DNA of 64,000 nucleotides, taken from contig JAJXYY010000030.1 of the NCBI GenBank assembly GCA_021780315.1, positions 1 to 64,000 of the forward strand, read 5' to 3'. This DNA comes from Acidobacteriota bacterium (GTDB taxonomy: Bacteria > Acidobacteriota > Terriglobia > Terriglobales > Acidobacteriaceae). Within the stretch, counting starts at the first letter, position 1; the number at the start of each line of letters is the position of its first letter. A model generated the notes under the pieces. The model was given only the letters and a program-made list of their open reading frames with translations. It had not been told where the DNA came from and did not search any database. Made by a program: the position numbers and the translations under genes. Positions 52,513 through 61,372 of this stretch are shown here, one piece after another.

Positions 52513-52875
52513 TCAGGCCTTTAGAAAATATTCGTCGATCACTGCGGCGGCCTTCTTGATATCACCCTGTTGCTGGTGACGAACCACACGGCCAACGCAA
52601 TGAATGGTCACATCTTTTGCAGATCCCATCACCGCAGAAGGCATCGCAATTGTGAATTCGATTCTGCTATCGATCTCAGGCAGGGTCTCGCTCACAAATA
52701 ACAATCCGTTCGCAGAGATGTTCTCCGTGACTGCTTCTAATGCACCGCTTTCCGTCTTCACATGCAAAATTAACTTCATGGGAAAACGAACCGCAGTACG
52801 AACTGGATTTTCCCCGTTGGGCTTGTGCCGTAGGGCCACATGTCCTCCTTGCACCACTCGCTCAGATACACGCAT
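52513..52875 (-). CDS. PilZ-domain protein (candidate c-di-GMP receptor)
   Basis: About 120 residues, a single PilZ domain with both ligand motifs: RxxxR ('RTAVR') and NxSxxG ('NISANG'). These bind cyclic di-GMP in the family. I use ATG 52875; the track start is a GTG at 52923 with no ribosome site, and neither is certain. Directly upstream of the degenerate regulator and 68 bases (20 with the GTG start) from the ATP-grasp gene stop. Confidence 0.78.
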   Translation of the reverse strand: MRVSERVVQGGHVALRHKPNGENPVRTAVRFPMKLILHVKTESGALEAVTENISANGLLFVSETLPEIDSRIEFTIAMPSAVMGSAKDVTIHCVGRVVRHQQQGDIKKAAAVIDEYFLKA

Positions 52876-52943
52876 GTTTTCTACGTTGAAGTCTACCGTA
52901 CCTGAATAGTAACCGGAACGCACATTTAATAGGAGTTAAGTAC

Positions 52944-54158
52944 TCACTCCTGCGGAAAAAGCACGGCAGACCCTCCTACCCATTCCCGGTTACGGTTATG
53001 GTCCACCCCCATCATCAGCCCGCGCCCCATACGAGCCAGACTCACCACGGGTTCCAGAACTCCTCCGTCCGGCCACAAATACATGATCCGTATCTCAGCC
53101 TGGGTCAGCCCGTGCGGCGTTGCAATGACAGGCTCAAAATCGACCCGCTCCTGCATTAGGTAATTATGTCGATGCCCCTCTGGAATCAAGTCCAAACTAG
53201 CATCAGAAGGTTCAAACTGTATGCCATTCCCAGCAAAGGAATACAACGGCTTCAATAGCACTCGTTCCCGCTCTTCCGGAAAGCCAACACCCAAACGACC
53301 TGCATACCAATCGTCAAGAAATACCGCTCGCGGAACCGCTTCATGATGCAAATATGGGAGAGAAAACTTGCTTATCTTGAAATACCAGTTCGGATGCCCA
53401 GCCCACTCCACTTCCAAGTCATCCCGATAATCGAACGGCAGTTTCACCTCCTTGCGTTCAATTTCGTCAGCGATCACCCGATTGAATATACGTTCAATCG
53501 GTATCCACCGTCCCCCGCGTTCGTACCACAACTTGCTCCCGACTTTGCGCACTTTCTGAACATCAACGGTCCTCACGGCCAGACGATCTTCGTAAACGTG
53601 AAAATCTGGCCGTGTCTTCTGGCTCTCCGGCTCTATCTCCATCAACACTACATTCTCGGGGTCGTGGTCTCCGACAATTACGCGCCGCAGCAAGGCCCAA
53701 TAGCTCGCATCATCATGCCCACCCAGAAGCCAGTTCAGTTTGCTGTCGAGACCATAGGTCTCGATATATGCAAGGCCTAGCACATCCTGATATCCGAACA
53801 TCGAAGGAAATGCCTGCATCTCGACCAGTTTCGGACGCAGCCTTCCAGACTCATCCTTCGTCAGACCGAAATCCACTGTCATGAAGTGCGGATGCCCGCT
53901 CACGCCCGGAACCCGATAAGTAGAAGGCACTGCATCTTCAGCTGCCTGTAAATACGCAGAATTATTCAGGAGTAGTTGAGTCAATTCAACGCCAAAACCA
54001 GCCATCTCCTGAACCATGTCCTGTGATAGAAAACAAGGAGTCTCGCACACCCTGAAATCAATCGCAGCCCTGGTATCCCGCTCCAGGCGAGACAACAGGG
54101 CTGCATACTGTGCCGCGGAGTAACGGTGATTGAACTCCTCACGAAAAGACTGAAGCAT
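52944..54158 (-). CDS. ATP-grasp-like protein of unknown specificity
   Basis: 404 residues, not matched to a named family. The C-terminal third has an ATP-grasp layout: Lys and Gly-rich loop in 'LLKPLYSFAGNGIQF', an acidic strand 'YLMQERVDF', then 'AEIRIMYLW' and 'SLARMGRGLMMG'. The N-terminal part carries 'KLVEMQAFPSMFGYQD', reminiscent of the substrate domain of peptide or glutathionylspermidine-type ligases. A carboxylate-amine ligation role is therefore likely, substrate unknown. It starts 40 bases after the aldo/keto reductase stop in the same direction. Confidence 0.65.
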   Translation of the reverse strand: MLQSFREEFNHRYSAAQYAALLSRLERDTRAAIDFRVCETPCFLSQDMVQEMAGFGVELTQLLLNNSAYLQAAEDAVPSTYRVPGVSGHPHFMTVDFGLTKDESGRLRPKLVEMQAFPSMFGYQDVLGLAYIETYGLDSKLNWLLGGHDDASYWALLRRVIVGDHDPENVVLMEIEPESQKTRPDFHVYEDRLAVRTVDVQKVRKVGSKLWYERGGRWIPIERIFNRVIADEIERKEVKLPFDYRDDLEVEWAGHPNWYFKISKFSLPYLHHEAVPRAVFLDDWYAGRLGVGFPEERERVLLKPLYSFAGNGIQFEPSDASLDLIPEGHRHNYLMQERVDFEPVIATPHGLTQAEIRIMYLWPDGGVLEPVVSLARMGRGLMMGVDHNRNREWVGGSAVLFPQE

Positions 54159-54198
54159 GGCTGCTAGTCTATCCTTACTCAGTCCCGGCCCACGATTT

Positions 54199-55152
54199 TT
54201 ACGTCAACTGGGTTGCCAGATACTCACCGATCTCAGCGTACTCCGCCTCGCTCAACGCGAATTCCAGGGCAGGGATAACACCATCTACCTGTTTGGCGCT
54301 GCGCCCGCCGACGATCGCAGCCGTAATTGCCGGGTTATGCCGAGTCCACGCAATCGCAACAACTCCGGCAACGACACCATGCCGAGAACCTATCTGCTGC
54401 ATCAAGTCCGCCAGCCCCAGGTTCCAAGTCAGGAAGGGCTCCTGGTATTGTTTTGCCTTCCGGCGAAAATCGTTATCGGGCAGTGCCGCTACCCTCTCCT
54501 TGCTCATTGCGCCAGTCAACATACCGGAGTGCATCGGAGCATAGTTAATGACGCCAATACCTTGCTTCAGGCAGAACGGCAAAATATCCGCCTCAACCGA
54601 GCGATTGATCGCGGAGTATGGCGGCTGCAACGATGTAATTGGAGCGATCTTCATGGCTCGTTCCATCTGCGCCACGCTGAAGTTGGAAACACCAATCCAG
54701 CGCACTTTGCCTTCCCGTCGCAGCTCCGCCATTGTCGTCCAGCCTTCTTCTACTTCTTCATCCGGAAATGGCCAGTGGATCTGATAAAGGTCAATCACAT
54801 CTACCTGCAACCGTCGCAAACTTGCCTCTACTTCCGCCCGTATCGTTTTGAGAGACCGCGAAACCTCGCGATTTTCGTCCCATACCATCCCACATTTGGT
54901 AAAGACATAAGGCTTCACACTAGATGTCTTTAAGGCAGCTGCGACGATCTCTTCTGAATATCCCAGCCCATAAACAGCCGCAGTATCAATCCAGTTGATC
55001 CCCAGTTCGAGTGCCCGGTGTATCGCAGCAATCGAATCAGCGTCGTCCTGCGGACCCCATCCAAACGCCCAGTCACCGCCGCCAATCGCCCACGCACCAA
55101 ACCCTACCGGGGAAAGGTGCAAATCAGAGTTGCCTAACTGCTTCTTAGTCAT
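54199..55152 (-). CDS. Aldo/keto reductase
   Basis: 317-residue AKR. Catalytic tetrad placed as Asp in 'NWIDTAAVYG', Tyr in the same motif, Lys in 'VFTKCG' and His in 'YQIHWP'. NADP-binding C-terminal motif 'AIVGGRSAKQVD'. AAAGGA precedes the ATG by 4 bases. It has no export signal, unlike the AKR at 17926. Part of the leftward amidoligase cluster, where it may reduce a carbonyl of the product or a precursor. Confidence 0.9.
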   Translation of the reverse strand: MTKKQLGNSDLHLSPVGFGAWAIGGGDWAFGWGPQDDADSIAAIHRALELGINWIDTAAVYGLGYSEEIVAAALKTSSVKPYVFTKCGMVWDENREVSRSLKTIRAEVEASLRRLQVDVIDLYQIHWPFPDEEVEEGWTTMAELRREGKVRWIGVSNFSVAQMERAMKIAPITSLQPPYSAINRSVEADILPFCLKQGIGVINYAPMHSGMLTGAMSKERVAALPDNDFRRKAKQYQEPFLTWNLGLADLMQQIGSRHGVVAGVVAIAWTRHNPAITAAIVGGRSAKQVDGVIPALEFALSEAEYAEIGEYLATQLT

Positions 55153-55266
55153 AATGTCCTTTTAGATGCCACCAAAAGAATAAAGCACCGCTTGCGACTC
55201 GAAAACCAGACCTGCCAACCATTGGCATCCTCAGGCTCCACCGATCAGCGATGGAACATGACGACG

Positions 55267-56334
55267 CTAAACGTCGAGCAGGAAGGCCCCATCACGCATG
55301 ATCTGCTCTTCCCCATCCGGTCCACCCAGCCAGATATTGAATCCCAGGCCCACCACATCAATATGTGTCGAGGACTTCCACGGCGCTCCGGTATGTGCTC
55401 CATAGGGATCGCCAAAGGCGATATGCACCCCAGGAAATTTCTCATCCTGTAGGATGTTCCCAATTACCCGCTTTACGCCGATGTTGGTTCCAATTGCAAA
55501 CTCACCCACCCTATCCGAATTTTCGTCAGTATGCGTGTACTCCCAGAACTCCTGCTCCAGAGCCTTGTTCTCACACGAAATCTGTGTGATCCGGTTACCT
55601 TCAATGTGAATTGTCAGCGGCGTCTCTCGCAAGATTCCATATCGCTTGCACAGGTAATCGCCAACAACGCCATCCACCACAAACACACCATTCACCTCCG
55701 CTGGCGATGTAAAGCACTCACCTCCCGGAAGATTACCCCACTTCTCCGGACTGATGATCCCAGAGGTTTTGAACCAACGATAATGCGGCGAAAGCTCGGC
55801 ATGGATGTCCGTACCTGCTGCTGTCGTCGCACGGACGTATGTTGCCTTACGAACCTTATCCAGCACAGCTTGGCTCAACGTGTCGATCGCAAGAAAATCC
55901 GCACGCATGCCCTGCATCATGATCTCTGCCGTAATATTCACCATGTGCGCATGGCGCATTCGTCTCCGATTGACAACGTCGGTCATCTGCATGCGGCTAT
56001 GTAGCTCATTCGGCTGCACCTCAACTGCAAAGATGCTCACCTGCGAAGTCTCCATATCTTCGAGCACGACCGGCGGCATCTCAACCAAAGGACGTGATGC
56101 CACGGCTTCCAAGACAAACGCATTCCAGACACAGCCAATACTATCCAGTTCACTTGCCAGTGACGCTGCAATTTCCACACATCGCTCGTCCGTTATCAGT
56201 GTCACTTTCTCACTTGGCTGAATCTTCAGACAGGTCTTCACCGCATTCCGTGCACCCGATGTAAACTCGGCCGGAAATGTCGTCGTCCGAAGATCTACAG
56301 ATCCATACATCGTTGCCAACTCAACCATATTCAT
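55267..56334 (-). CDS. M29-family metallo-aminopeptidase-like protein
   Basis: 355 residues of the aminopeptidase T/AmpS (M29) family. Metal ligands expected at Glu in 'NLPGGECFTSPAE', Glu in 'GEFAIGTN' and His residues in 'FPGVHIAFG' and 'SSTHIDVV'. The family removes N-terminal residues from peptides with two metal ions; related proteins include dioxygenase-like enzymes. Within a cluster of amide-forming ligases it may trim or hydrolyse the product. A start at Met3 has better ribosome-site spacing (AAAGGA, 8 bases). Confidence 0.85.
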   Translation of the reverse strand: MNMVELATMYGSVDLRTTTFPAEFTSGARNAVKTCLKIQPSEKVTLITDERCVEIAASLASELDSIGCVWNAFVLEAVASRPLVEMPPVVLEDMETSQVSIFAVEVQPNELHSRMQMTDVVNRRRMRHAHMVNITAEIMMQGMRADFLAIDTLSQAVLDKVRKATYVRATTAAGTDIHAELSPHYRWFKTSGIISPEKWGNLPGGECFTSPAEVNGVFVVDGVVGDYLCKRYGILRETPLTIHIEGNRITQISCENKALEQEFWEYTHTDENSDRVGEFAIGTNIGVKRVIGNILQDEKFPGVHIAFGDPYGAHTGAPWKSSTHIDVVGLGFNIWLGGPDGEEQIMRDGAFLLDV

Positions 56335-56443
56335 CGTCCTTTAATAACAACTCGTCTACAGCTTATATTGAGTTCCGCGTTTCATGACTAATCAGGTTTG
56401 GAGTAATTTGAGATAGAAATATAAAACGCCAACCGACAAACGC

Positions 56444-56460
56444 CAGATTCACAGAATCTG
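56444..56460. other. Small hairpin between the M29 and carboxylate-amine ligase genes
   Basis: CAGATTC-ACA-GAATCTG, a perfect 7-bp stem 26 bases after the ligase stop. It may be a weak terminator, processing site or operator in the 152-base gap. Confidence 0.35.
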
Positions 56461-56486
56461 TTTACCGAAACAAGGCCACAACTACC

Positions 56487-57590
56487 TCAAAGACCTGCCT
56501 TTGTCTCCCGTGCCATGTAATCCACTACGGCGCGCAACGATCCCGTCTCGCGAAATACTTTCAACTGCCTATCAGCGCCTGAGCCATGTTCAAGCATCGT
56601 ACGGATGTAGTTGATTTCGTTCCGGCTCCCCAACTCGTCCAGTACGTCATCGATAAACAAAAGGTATTCCTCAATCAGCTCACGTGCAGGAACCTCCTGT
56701 TGTTTGCCGAAGTCGATCATCTTTCCGTCCAACCCATACCGCACAGCACGGAACTTGTTCTCCATCAATAGTGCCCGCGAATACTGACGATAGTCCAGAT
56801 TGCGTGCATGCAGATGCCATAACTTACATGCCGTGGCCTGAATCAGAGCTGCAATAGCAATGGATTCCTGCGCCCGCAGGGGTATGTCGCAAACCCTCAC
56901 CTCGACAGTATTGAAGAACGGATGCGGACGAACGTCCCACCAGATCTTCTTTGCATTATCGATGCTGTTTGTCTTGATTAGGAGATTCACGTAACTCTCA
57001 AATTCGGAGTAGCTCGCAAAGCTATCAGGCAGATTCGTTCTGGGAAAGTTCTCAAAAACTTTCGCTCTGTAGCTTTTGTAACCCGTCTCCATGCCGAGCC
57101 AGAACGGAGAGTTTGTCGACAACGCCAGAATATGCGGCAGAAAATATCTCAGCGAATTCATGATGTGGATCGCCGCCTCGCGATCCTCAATCCCTACATG
57201 AACATGCAATCCGAAGATCAGGTTCGCACGCGCTACCAACTGCAGATCCTCTACCACCTGCTTGTATCGCGGATCCGGATAGATCTCCTGAACCCGCCAA
57301 TCAGCGAAAGGATGGGTCGCGCCTGCAACCAGTACTAAGTTATGCTCCTCAGCCAGACGAATCATGTTACGACGCAGATCGAACAGGTCTTCCTGCGCCT
57401 CATGAATATCCTTGCAGACCCGTGTTCCCACCTCAATCACCGACTGGTGCATCTCAGCCTTGACCCGCTCCTCCAGCCGCAACTTTCCCTGCGCCAACAT
57501 CTCCGTCGCTATATGCGAACGCAGATCACGCGTCTCAGGATCAACCGTCTGGTACTCTTCCTCAATACCCAGTGTGAACGTAGGACGCAT
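56487..57590 (-). CDS. YbdK-type carboxylate-amine ligase (GCS2 family)
   Basis: 367 residues of COG2170, related to glutamate-cysteine ligase. 'FTLGIEEEYQTVDP' at the N-terminus holds the metal-binding acidic cluster; 'AEMHQSVIEVGT', 'GATHPFADW', 'GLHVHVGIED' and 'FNTVEVRVCDIP' complete the active site. The family joins a carboxylate and an amine with ATP; E. coli YbdK has only weak gamma-glutamylcysteine synthetase activity and real substrates are unknown. GGAG 6 bases before the ATG. 56 bases downstream of the ATP-grasp gene. Confidence 0.92.
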   Translation of the reverse strand: MRPTFTLGIEEEYQTVDPETRDLRSHIATEMLAQGKLRLEERVKAEMHQSVIEVGTRVCKDIHEAQEDLFDLRRNMIRLAEEHNLVLVAGATHPFADWRVQEIYPDPRYKQVVEDLQLVARANLIFGLHVHVGIEDREAAIHIMNSLRYFLPHILALSTNSPFWLGMETGYKSYRAKVFENFPRTNLPDSFASYSEFESYVNLLIKTNSIDNAKKIWWDVRPHPFFNTVEVRVCDIPLRAQESIAIAALIQATACKLWHLHARNLDYRQYSRALLMENKFRAVRYGLDGKMIDFGKQQEVPARELIEEYLLFIDDVLDELGSRNEINYIRTMLEHGSGADRQLKVFRETGSLRAVVDYMARETKAGL

Positions 57591-57646
57591 AGCACTCTCC
57601 AGAATGTCGCTGCAAAACCACTAGAGCGATGTTATTTGGAATTACT

Positions 57647-58693
57647 CTAACTCGACTTCACCTTCGTTGCTCTGGCGGCCTTCGGTTTTGACACAGCTTT
57701 TACCGGAGCCTTGACGGGTTCCTTCCCTTTTGCCTTCGTCTCGCTTGCCCCGGACAATAAGACAGTCCAGTTCATACCTGACTGCTGACTACCAGCGTGC
57801 TTTGCTTTCTTCACGGCCAGTTTGGCGACAGCATCCACTATCCAATGGAAGCTAGCTTCCCCAACAGAGTGCAGGTCCGCATCTGGTGCGGGGTTCATAA
57901 AGTCGATTGCGTAAGGAATCCCATCCTCGACCGCAAACTCAACGGTATTCAGGTCGTACCCCAGAGCCCGGCACAAGGTAATTGCGTCCTGTTCCACCCG
58001 CTTGAGCAGCTTCTTGTCATACTTCGGTGGATCAAGCACGTACCTCTGCTCATGCGGTCGGCGCGGGTCGTACGGCATAATCCGCACATGCGATTGCCCA
58101 ACAACATAGCAGCGAAAATACTCCTTGAAACTCACTGCAGCTTGCAGCGTCATGCAGAGATCACGAGTCTGATCGTACGCAGCAAAAAACTCTTCGCGAT
58201 TGTGAACATGGAAGACATCCCGCCATCCACCACCATCATGTGGCTTGAGAAAAGCTGGAAATTTGACGTACTCAAAAATCCCTTCCCAATCCAGTGGATA
58301 CTCCAGATTTCGGAGGGAACGGCTTGTCGTCTGGGGCGGATATTGTTTGTGTGGCAGTAGCACTGTGCGAGGGACCGCGACACCTAACTTCGACGCCAAA
58401 GCATAATTGAAAAATTTATCGTCCGCGGACCACCAGAAAGGATTGTTGATCACTTGAGTCCCGGTAAGCACAGCATTTTTCAAGTAAGCCCGATAGAAGG
58501 GTACGTCGTGCGATATACGGTCTACGATGACATCATAGCCACAGGGTTCTGCCATCTTAACGCCACCCAACTCCACAAATTCGGCTCGAATCCCATCAAT
58601 CTCCATCGAATTGATCTTGTCGACAAGAGCACTGGGAAAAGTATTTTCCATCCCGAACAGAACACCGATCTTCTTCACCTGACTCCTCCGCAT
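57647..58693 (-). CDS. ATP-grasp ligase with basic tail
   Basis: 348 residues with the ATP-grasp fold: N-terminal 'KKIGVLFGMENTFPSALVDKIN', lysine in 'FPAFLKPHDGGGW' contacting ATP, 'AVSFKEYFRCYVVG', and metal ligands near 'TVEFAVEDGIPYAIDFMNPAPD'. The D-Ala-D-Ala ligase/RimK superfamily makes amide bonds from acids and amines. The last 30 residues are Lys/Ala/Pro-rich ('KAPVKAVSKPKAARATK'), like a nucleic-acid or polyanion-binding tail. Start at ATG 58693; the track ORF is longer. Substrate unknown. Confidence 0.85.
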   Translation of the reverse strand: MRRSQVKKIGVLFGMENTFPSALVDKINSMEIDGIRAEFVELGGVKMAEPCGYDVIVDRISHDVPFYRAYLKNAVLTGTQVINNPFWWSADDKFFNYALASKLGVAVPRTVLLPHKQYPPQTTSRSLRNLEYPLDWEGIFEYVKFPAFLKPHDGGGWRDVFHVHNREEFFAAYDQTRDLCMTLQAAVSFKEYFRCYVVGQSHVRIMPYDPRRPHEQRYVLDPPKYDKKLLKRVEQDAITLCRALGYDLNTVEFAVEDGIPYAIDFMNPAPDADLHSVGEASFHWIVDAVAKLAVKKAKHAGSQQSGMNWTVLLSGASETKAKGKEPVKAPVKAVSKPKAARATKVKSS

Positions 58694-58731
58694 AACATCT
58701 AACCAAACTGCACAACCGAGTTGCGTGCAGC

Positions 58732-59442
58732 CTAAAGATACGTCTGTATCATCCGCTGCCACCATGGCCAATCATGCCCGGTATGGTCACCCCAGACATC
58801 CAACCGACAAGGTATCTGTTTGCTCCGGAACACTCGCGCCAAACGCTCATTGTCGTCCCAGCACATATCTTCTACGCCTGTGGCAAGGACGTAATTACCC
58901 TGCCGATATCTTTCCAGAAACCAAGGGTCCGTGGTTTTGGGCAGATAATCCAAAGGTAGATTGAAGTAACAATCCTCGTCGTAGTAGCCGCGGAGAAAAT
59001 TTGCAGGATGAAATGCGCCGCCCATCGACAGAAATCCGCTGAATATGGCGGGATGACGCAAAGCCAGATTGACCGCATGATAGCCGCCAAAGCTGCATCC
59101 AGCAGTCACCAGACTCGAGGTCTGGTTGTATCTGCGAATCAGGGGGAGAACTTCCTTCATAAGGTATTGCTCGTACTGAAGGTGCCGGGCAATCCTCCAG
59201 CGTGGGGGGACAGCGCGGTTATACCAACTCTCTGAATCGACCGAATCAACGCAGATAAGCTGAAGCCGCCCCTTTTCCAGATCATCATTCACCGCCTGAA
59301 CCATCCCTCGATCTTCAAACTCGAAGAACCGGCCGCACGAGGTTGGAAATACCAGAACCTGCATGCCAGCATGACCAAAAACAAGCAACTCCATGTCGCG
59401 CCCAAGTGCCTGTGAGTACCACCTGTGATAATCGCGTTTCAA
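58732..59442 (-). CDS. Esterase D-like alpha/beta hydrolase (COG4947-like)
   Basis: 236 residues, cytoplasmic, esterase PF00756-like. Nucleophile Ser in 'GCSFGGYHA', oxyanion region 'VFPTSCGRF', acid in 'ATGVEDMCWDDN' and His in 'WGDHTGHDWPWW'. Starts with TTG, preceded by GAGGG. Probable first gene of the leftward ligase cluster. It could cleave or form an ester in the pathway. Confidence 0.87.
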   Translation of the reverse strand: MKRDYHRWYSQALGRDMELLVFGHAGMQVLVFPTSCGRFFEFEDRGMVQAVNDDLEKGRLQLICVDSVDSESWYNRAVPPRWRIARHLQYEQYLMKEVLPLIRRYNQTSSLVTAGCSFGGYHAVNLALRHPAIFSGFLSMGGAFHPANFLRGYYDEDCYFNLPLDYLPKTTDPWFLERYRQGNYVLATGVEDMCWDDNERLARVFRSKQIPCRLDVWGDHTGHDWPWWQRMIQTYL

Positions 59443-59445
59443 TCG

Positions 59446-60354
59446 ATGCCCTCTGCTAACATCTTACTCACGGGAGCCGCCTTCTTCGCATTGGAACTAC
59501 CACCCAACCAATCTGACATCCGTCGTCCTATCAACGGTCCCGTTGCACAACGGATCCTACATCCACATGCCAGCGAAGAACTTGTAGCAAATCCCCGTTA
59601 TCACTTTTACAGCTTTCACTCAGCAATTCTCCCCGATGATCGAGCAGTGTCCGTTTATCTGCCACCGCAGTATCTAGTCGATCCAACCCGCAGATTTCCC
59701 GTCTTTTATCTTCACGATGGACAGAACCTCTTCGATGGCACCACATCCTACATTGCTGGCAGAACTTGGAAAGCACAGACAACAGCCGATGCACTCAATC
59801 AAGCCGACAGCATAGAACCGATCATCCTGGTTGGTGTCGCTAACACAGGGCTTCGCCGTTTGGCGGAATACACCCCCACCCGTGATTTCAAGATGGGCGG
59901 CGGCGAAGGCCGCAACTATGGGCGTTTGCTCATTGAGGAGTTAAAGCCGTTCATTGATGCGACCTACCGGACCTTTGTTGACCCGGCCAACACTGCACTT
60001 GGAGGCTCATCTCTGGGCGGTCTGATAACGTTGCACCTAGGCCTTGAGCATCCAGAGGTCTTCGGGAAACTCGCGGTAATGTCACCATCCTTATGGTGGG
60101 ACCATCGATCAATCCTGACCGCTGTCGCCAATATGAAAATAAACAGTGTTCCTAGGATATGGCTTGACATGGGGACAGCGGAAGGCGCCCGCCATGTCCG
60201 CGATGCCGACCAACTTTACAGCCTTCTGATCCAGCGAGGCTGGAGGAGCAATATCGATGTTATTTACTACCGAGACCAGGATGCCGTTCACGATGAGGTT
60301 GCATGGTCGAACCGCCTCGGAAGCGTACTGCGCTTCCTCTTCCCCGCGATATAG
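59446..60354 (+). CDS. Alpha/beta hydrolase, enterochelin esterase-like
   Basis: 302 residues from ATG 59446. 'FPVFYLHDGQNLFDG', nucleophile Ser in 'LGGSSLGGLITLHLG', 'SPSLWW' and His in 'DAVHDEVAW' match COG2382/COG2819 esterases (PF00756). Its start codon is 3 bases from the start of the opposite esterase, so the two genes' 5' signals lie inside each other. No clear ribosome site; a GTG at 59425 is an alternative. No obvious signal peptide, although residues 9-20 are somewhat hydrophobic. Confidence 0.82.
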   Translation: MPSANILLTGAAFFALELPPNQSDIRRPINGPVAQRILHPHASEELVANPRYHFYSFHSAILPDDRAVSVYLPPQYLVDPTRRFPVFYLHDGQNLFDGTTSYIAGRTWKAQTTADALNQADSIEPIILVGVANTGLRRLAEYTPTRDFKMGGGEGRNYGRLLIEELKPFIDATYRTFVDPANTALGGSSLGGLITLHLGLEHPEVFGKLAVMSPSLWWDHRSILTAVANMKINSVPRIWLDMGTAEGARHVRDADQLYSLLIQRGWRSNIDVIYYRDQDAVHDEVAWSNRLGSVLRFLFPAI

Positions 60355-60495
60355 CCGTCTCTATATCTTTTTCAGAATTGCGAAAAACAACAATATCCGC
60401 CATACTTAGGTGTTGGGTGATATCAGGCTTCGTAACCTGCTTAGAACTTCGAGATGCTGTTTCGCCCAAAATAAACGTTTTGAAAGGCAATCCCA

Positions 60496-60756
60496 GTGTT
60501 GATGATCCGATTGGCGCGCGTTGGAGCGCGCAAGCAGCCCCACTACCGCATTGTTGTTATCGAAAAAGACCGCGCTCGCAATGGTCGTTCCGTTGAGGTA
60601 GTAGGCACCTACAATCCCCGCACGAATCCAGCAACCGTCGACCTGAAGCGTGATCGTATCGATTACTGGACTGGCAATGGCGCTCAGCTTTCTGATCGCG
60701 TTGGCAAACTGCTTGCCGCTGCGGCCTCGAACAATCCCGAAGCAACCGCCGCCTAA
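60496..60756 (+). CDS. rpsP: 30S ribosomal protein S16
   Basis: 86 residues: 'MIRLARVGARKQPHYRIVV' and 'VGTYNPRTNPATVDLKRDRI' are diagnostic of S16. GTG at 60496 is preceded by GAAAGG at good spacing and reproduces the usual MLMIRL start; ATG 60502 is the alternative. First gene of the rpsP-khpA-rimM-trmD cluster. Confidence 0.97.
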   Translation: MLMIRLARVGARKQPHYRIVVIEKDRARNGRSVEVVGTYNPRTNPATVDLKRDRIDYWTGNGAQLSDRVGKLLAAAASNNPEATAA

Positions 60757-60777
60757 GGTTACCCAAGATACGCACCC

Positions 60778-60819
60778 TTTGGGAACATAGCTCAAGTTCC
60801 CAAAGTTTGCTTATGTTTT
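60778..60819 (+). terminator. Hairpin downstream of rpsP
   Basis: Perfect 9-bp stem TTTGGGAAC/GTTCCCAAA with 9-base loop, followed by a T-rich stretch. Probably a partial terminator; the 289-base gap to khpA shows nothing else certain. Confidence 0.6.
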
Positions 60820-61045
60820 TGATTCTGCTAGTTTCTTCTGCATTTCATCTCACGTAGACTTCTGGTTGATGCGGCGTTTCACTGCCTAACCGTCGCACCT
60901 TTTTGATCGCAAGCAAAATACCGCTGCCCGATTCAATTAAATCGGTATCGTTCTCGCAATAGCTCACGCCTGGAAGATCTCGCAAAAGACGAGACGATAG
61001 GTTTGAGCATGAGCCCTGTACCGTTACTCCCAGGAGGTATGTGTA

Positions 61046-61372
61046 ATGACAGAAGCCCCTACCTCGGCTTCATTAGATAGTTTTACAGCTAACATGGTCG
61101 ACCTCATCGCGGAGATCGCACATGCCTTGGTGGACAAGCCAGAACATGTGACGGTTGAAGCTTTGCCCGATCGCGATGGAACTGTTTTGAGGTTACGGGT
61201 AGCACTTGGCGATGTTGGAAAGGTGATCGGGAAACAGGGTCGTACTGCGCGCTCGATCCGCACAATCCTAAGTGCTGCAAGTATGAAGCTCAAACATCGC
61301 TACTCTTTGGACATCGTCGAAGAAGACCCCTCGCTCACAACTCCAGCACTCGATTCACATCAGATCATCTGA
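61046..61372 (+). CDS. khpA: KH-domain RNA-binding protein KhpA
   Basis: 108 residues with the single KH domain of KhpA (COG1837): 'GKVIGKQGRTARSIRTIL' is the GxxG loop region. Full AGGAGGT ribosome site. RNA-binding chaperone usually partnering KhpB; conserved location between rpsP and rimM. The C-terminal 25 residues extend past the core domain. Confidence 0.93.
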   Translation: MTEAPTSASLDSFTANMVDLIAEIAHALVDKPEHVTVEALPDRDGTVLRLRVALGDVGKVIGKQGRTARSIRTILSAASMKLKHRYSLDIVEEDPSLTTPALDSHQII

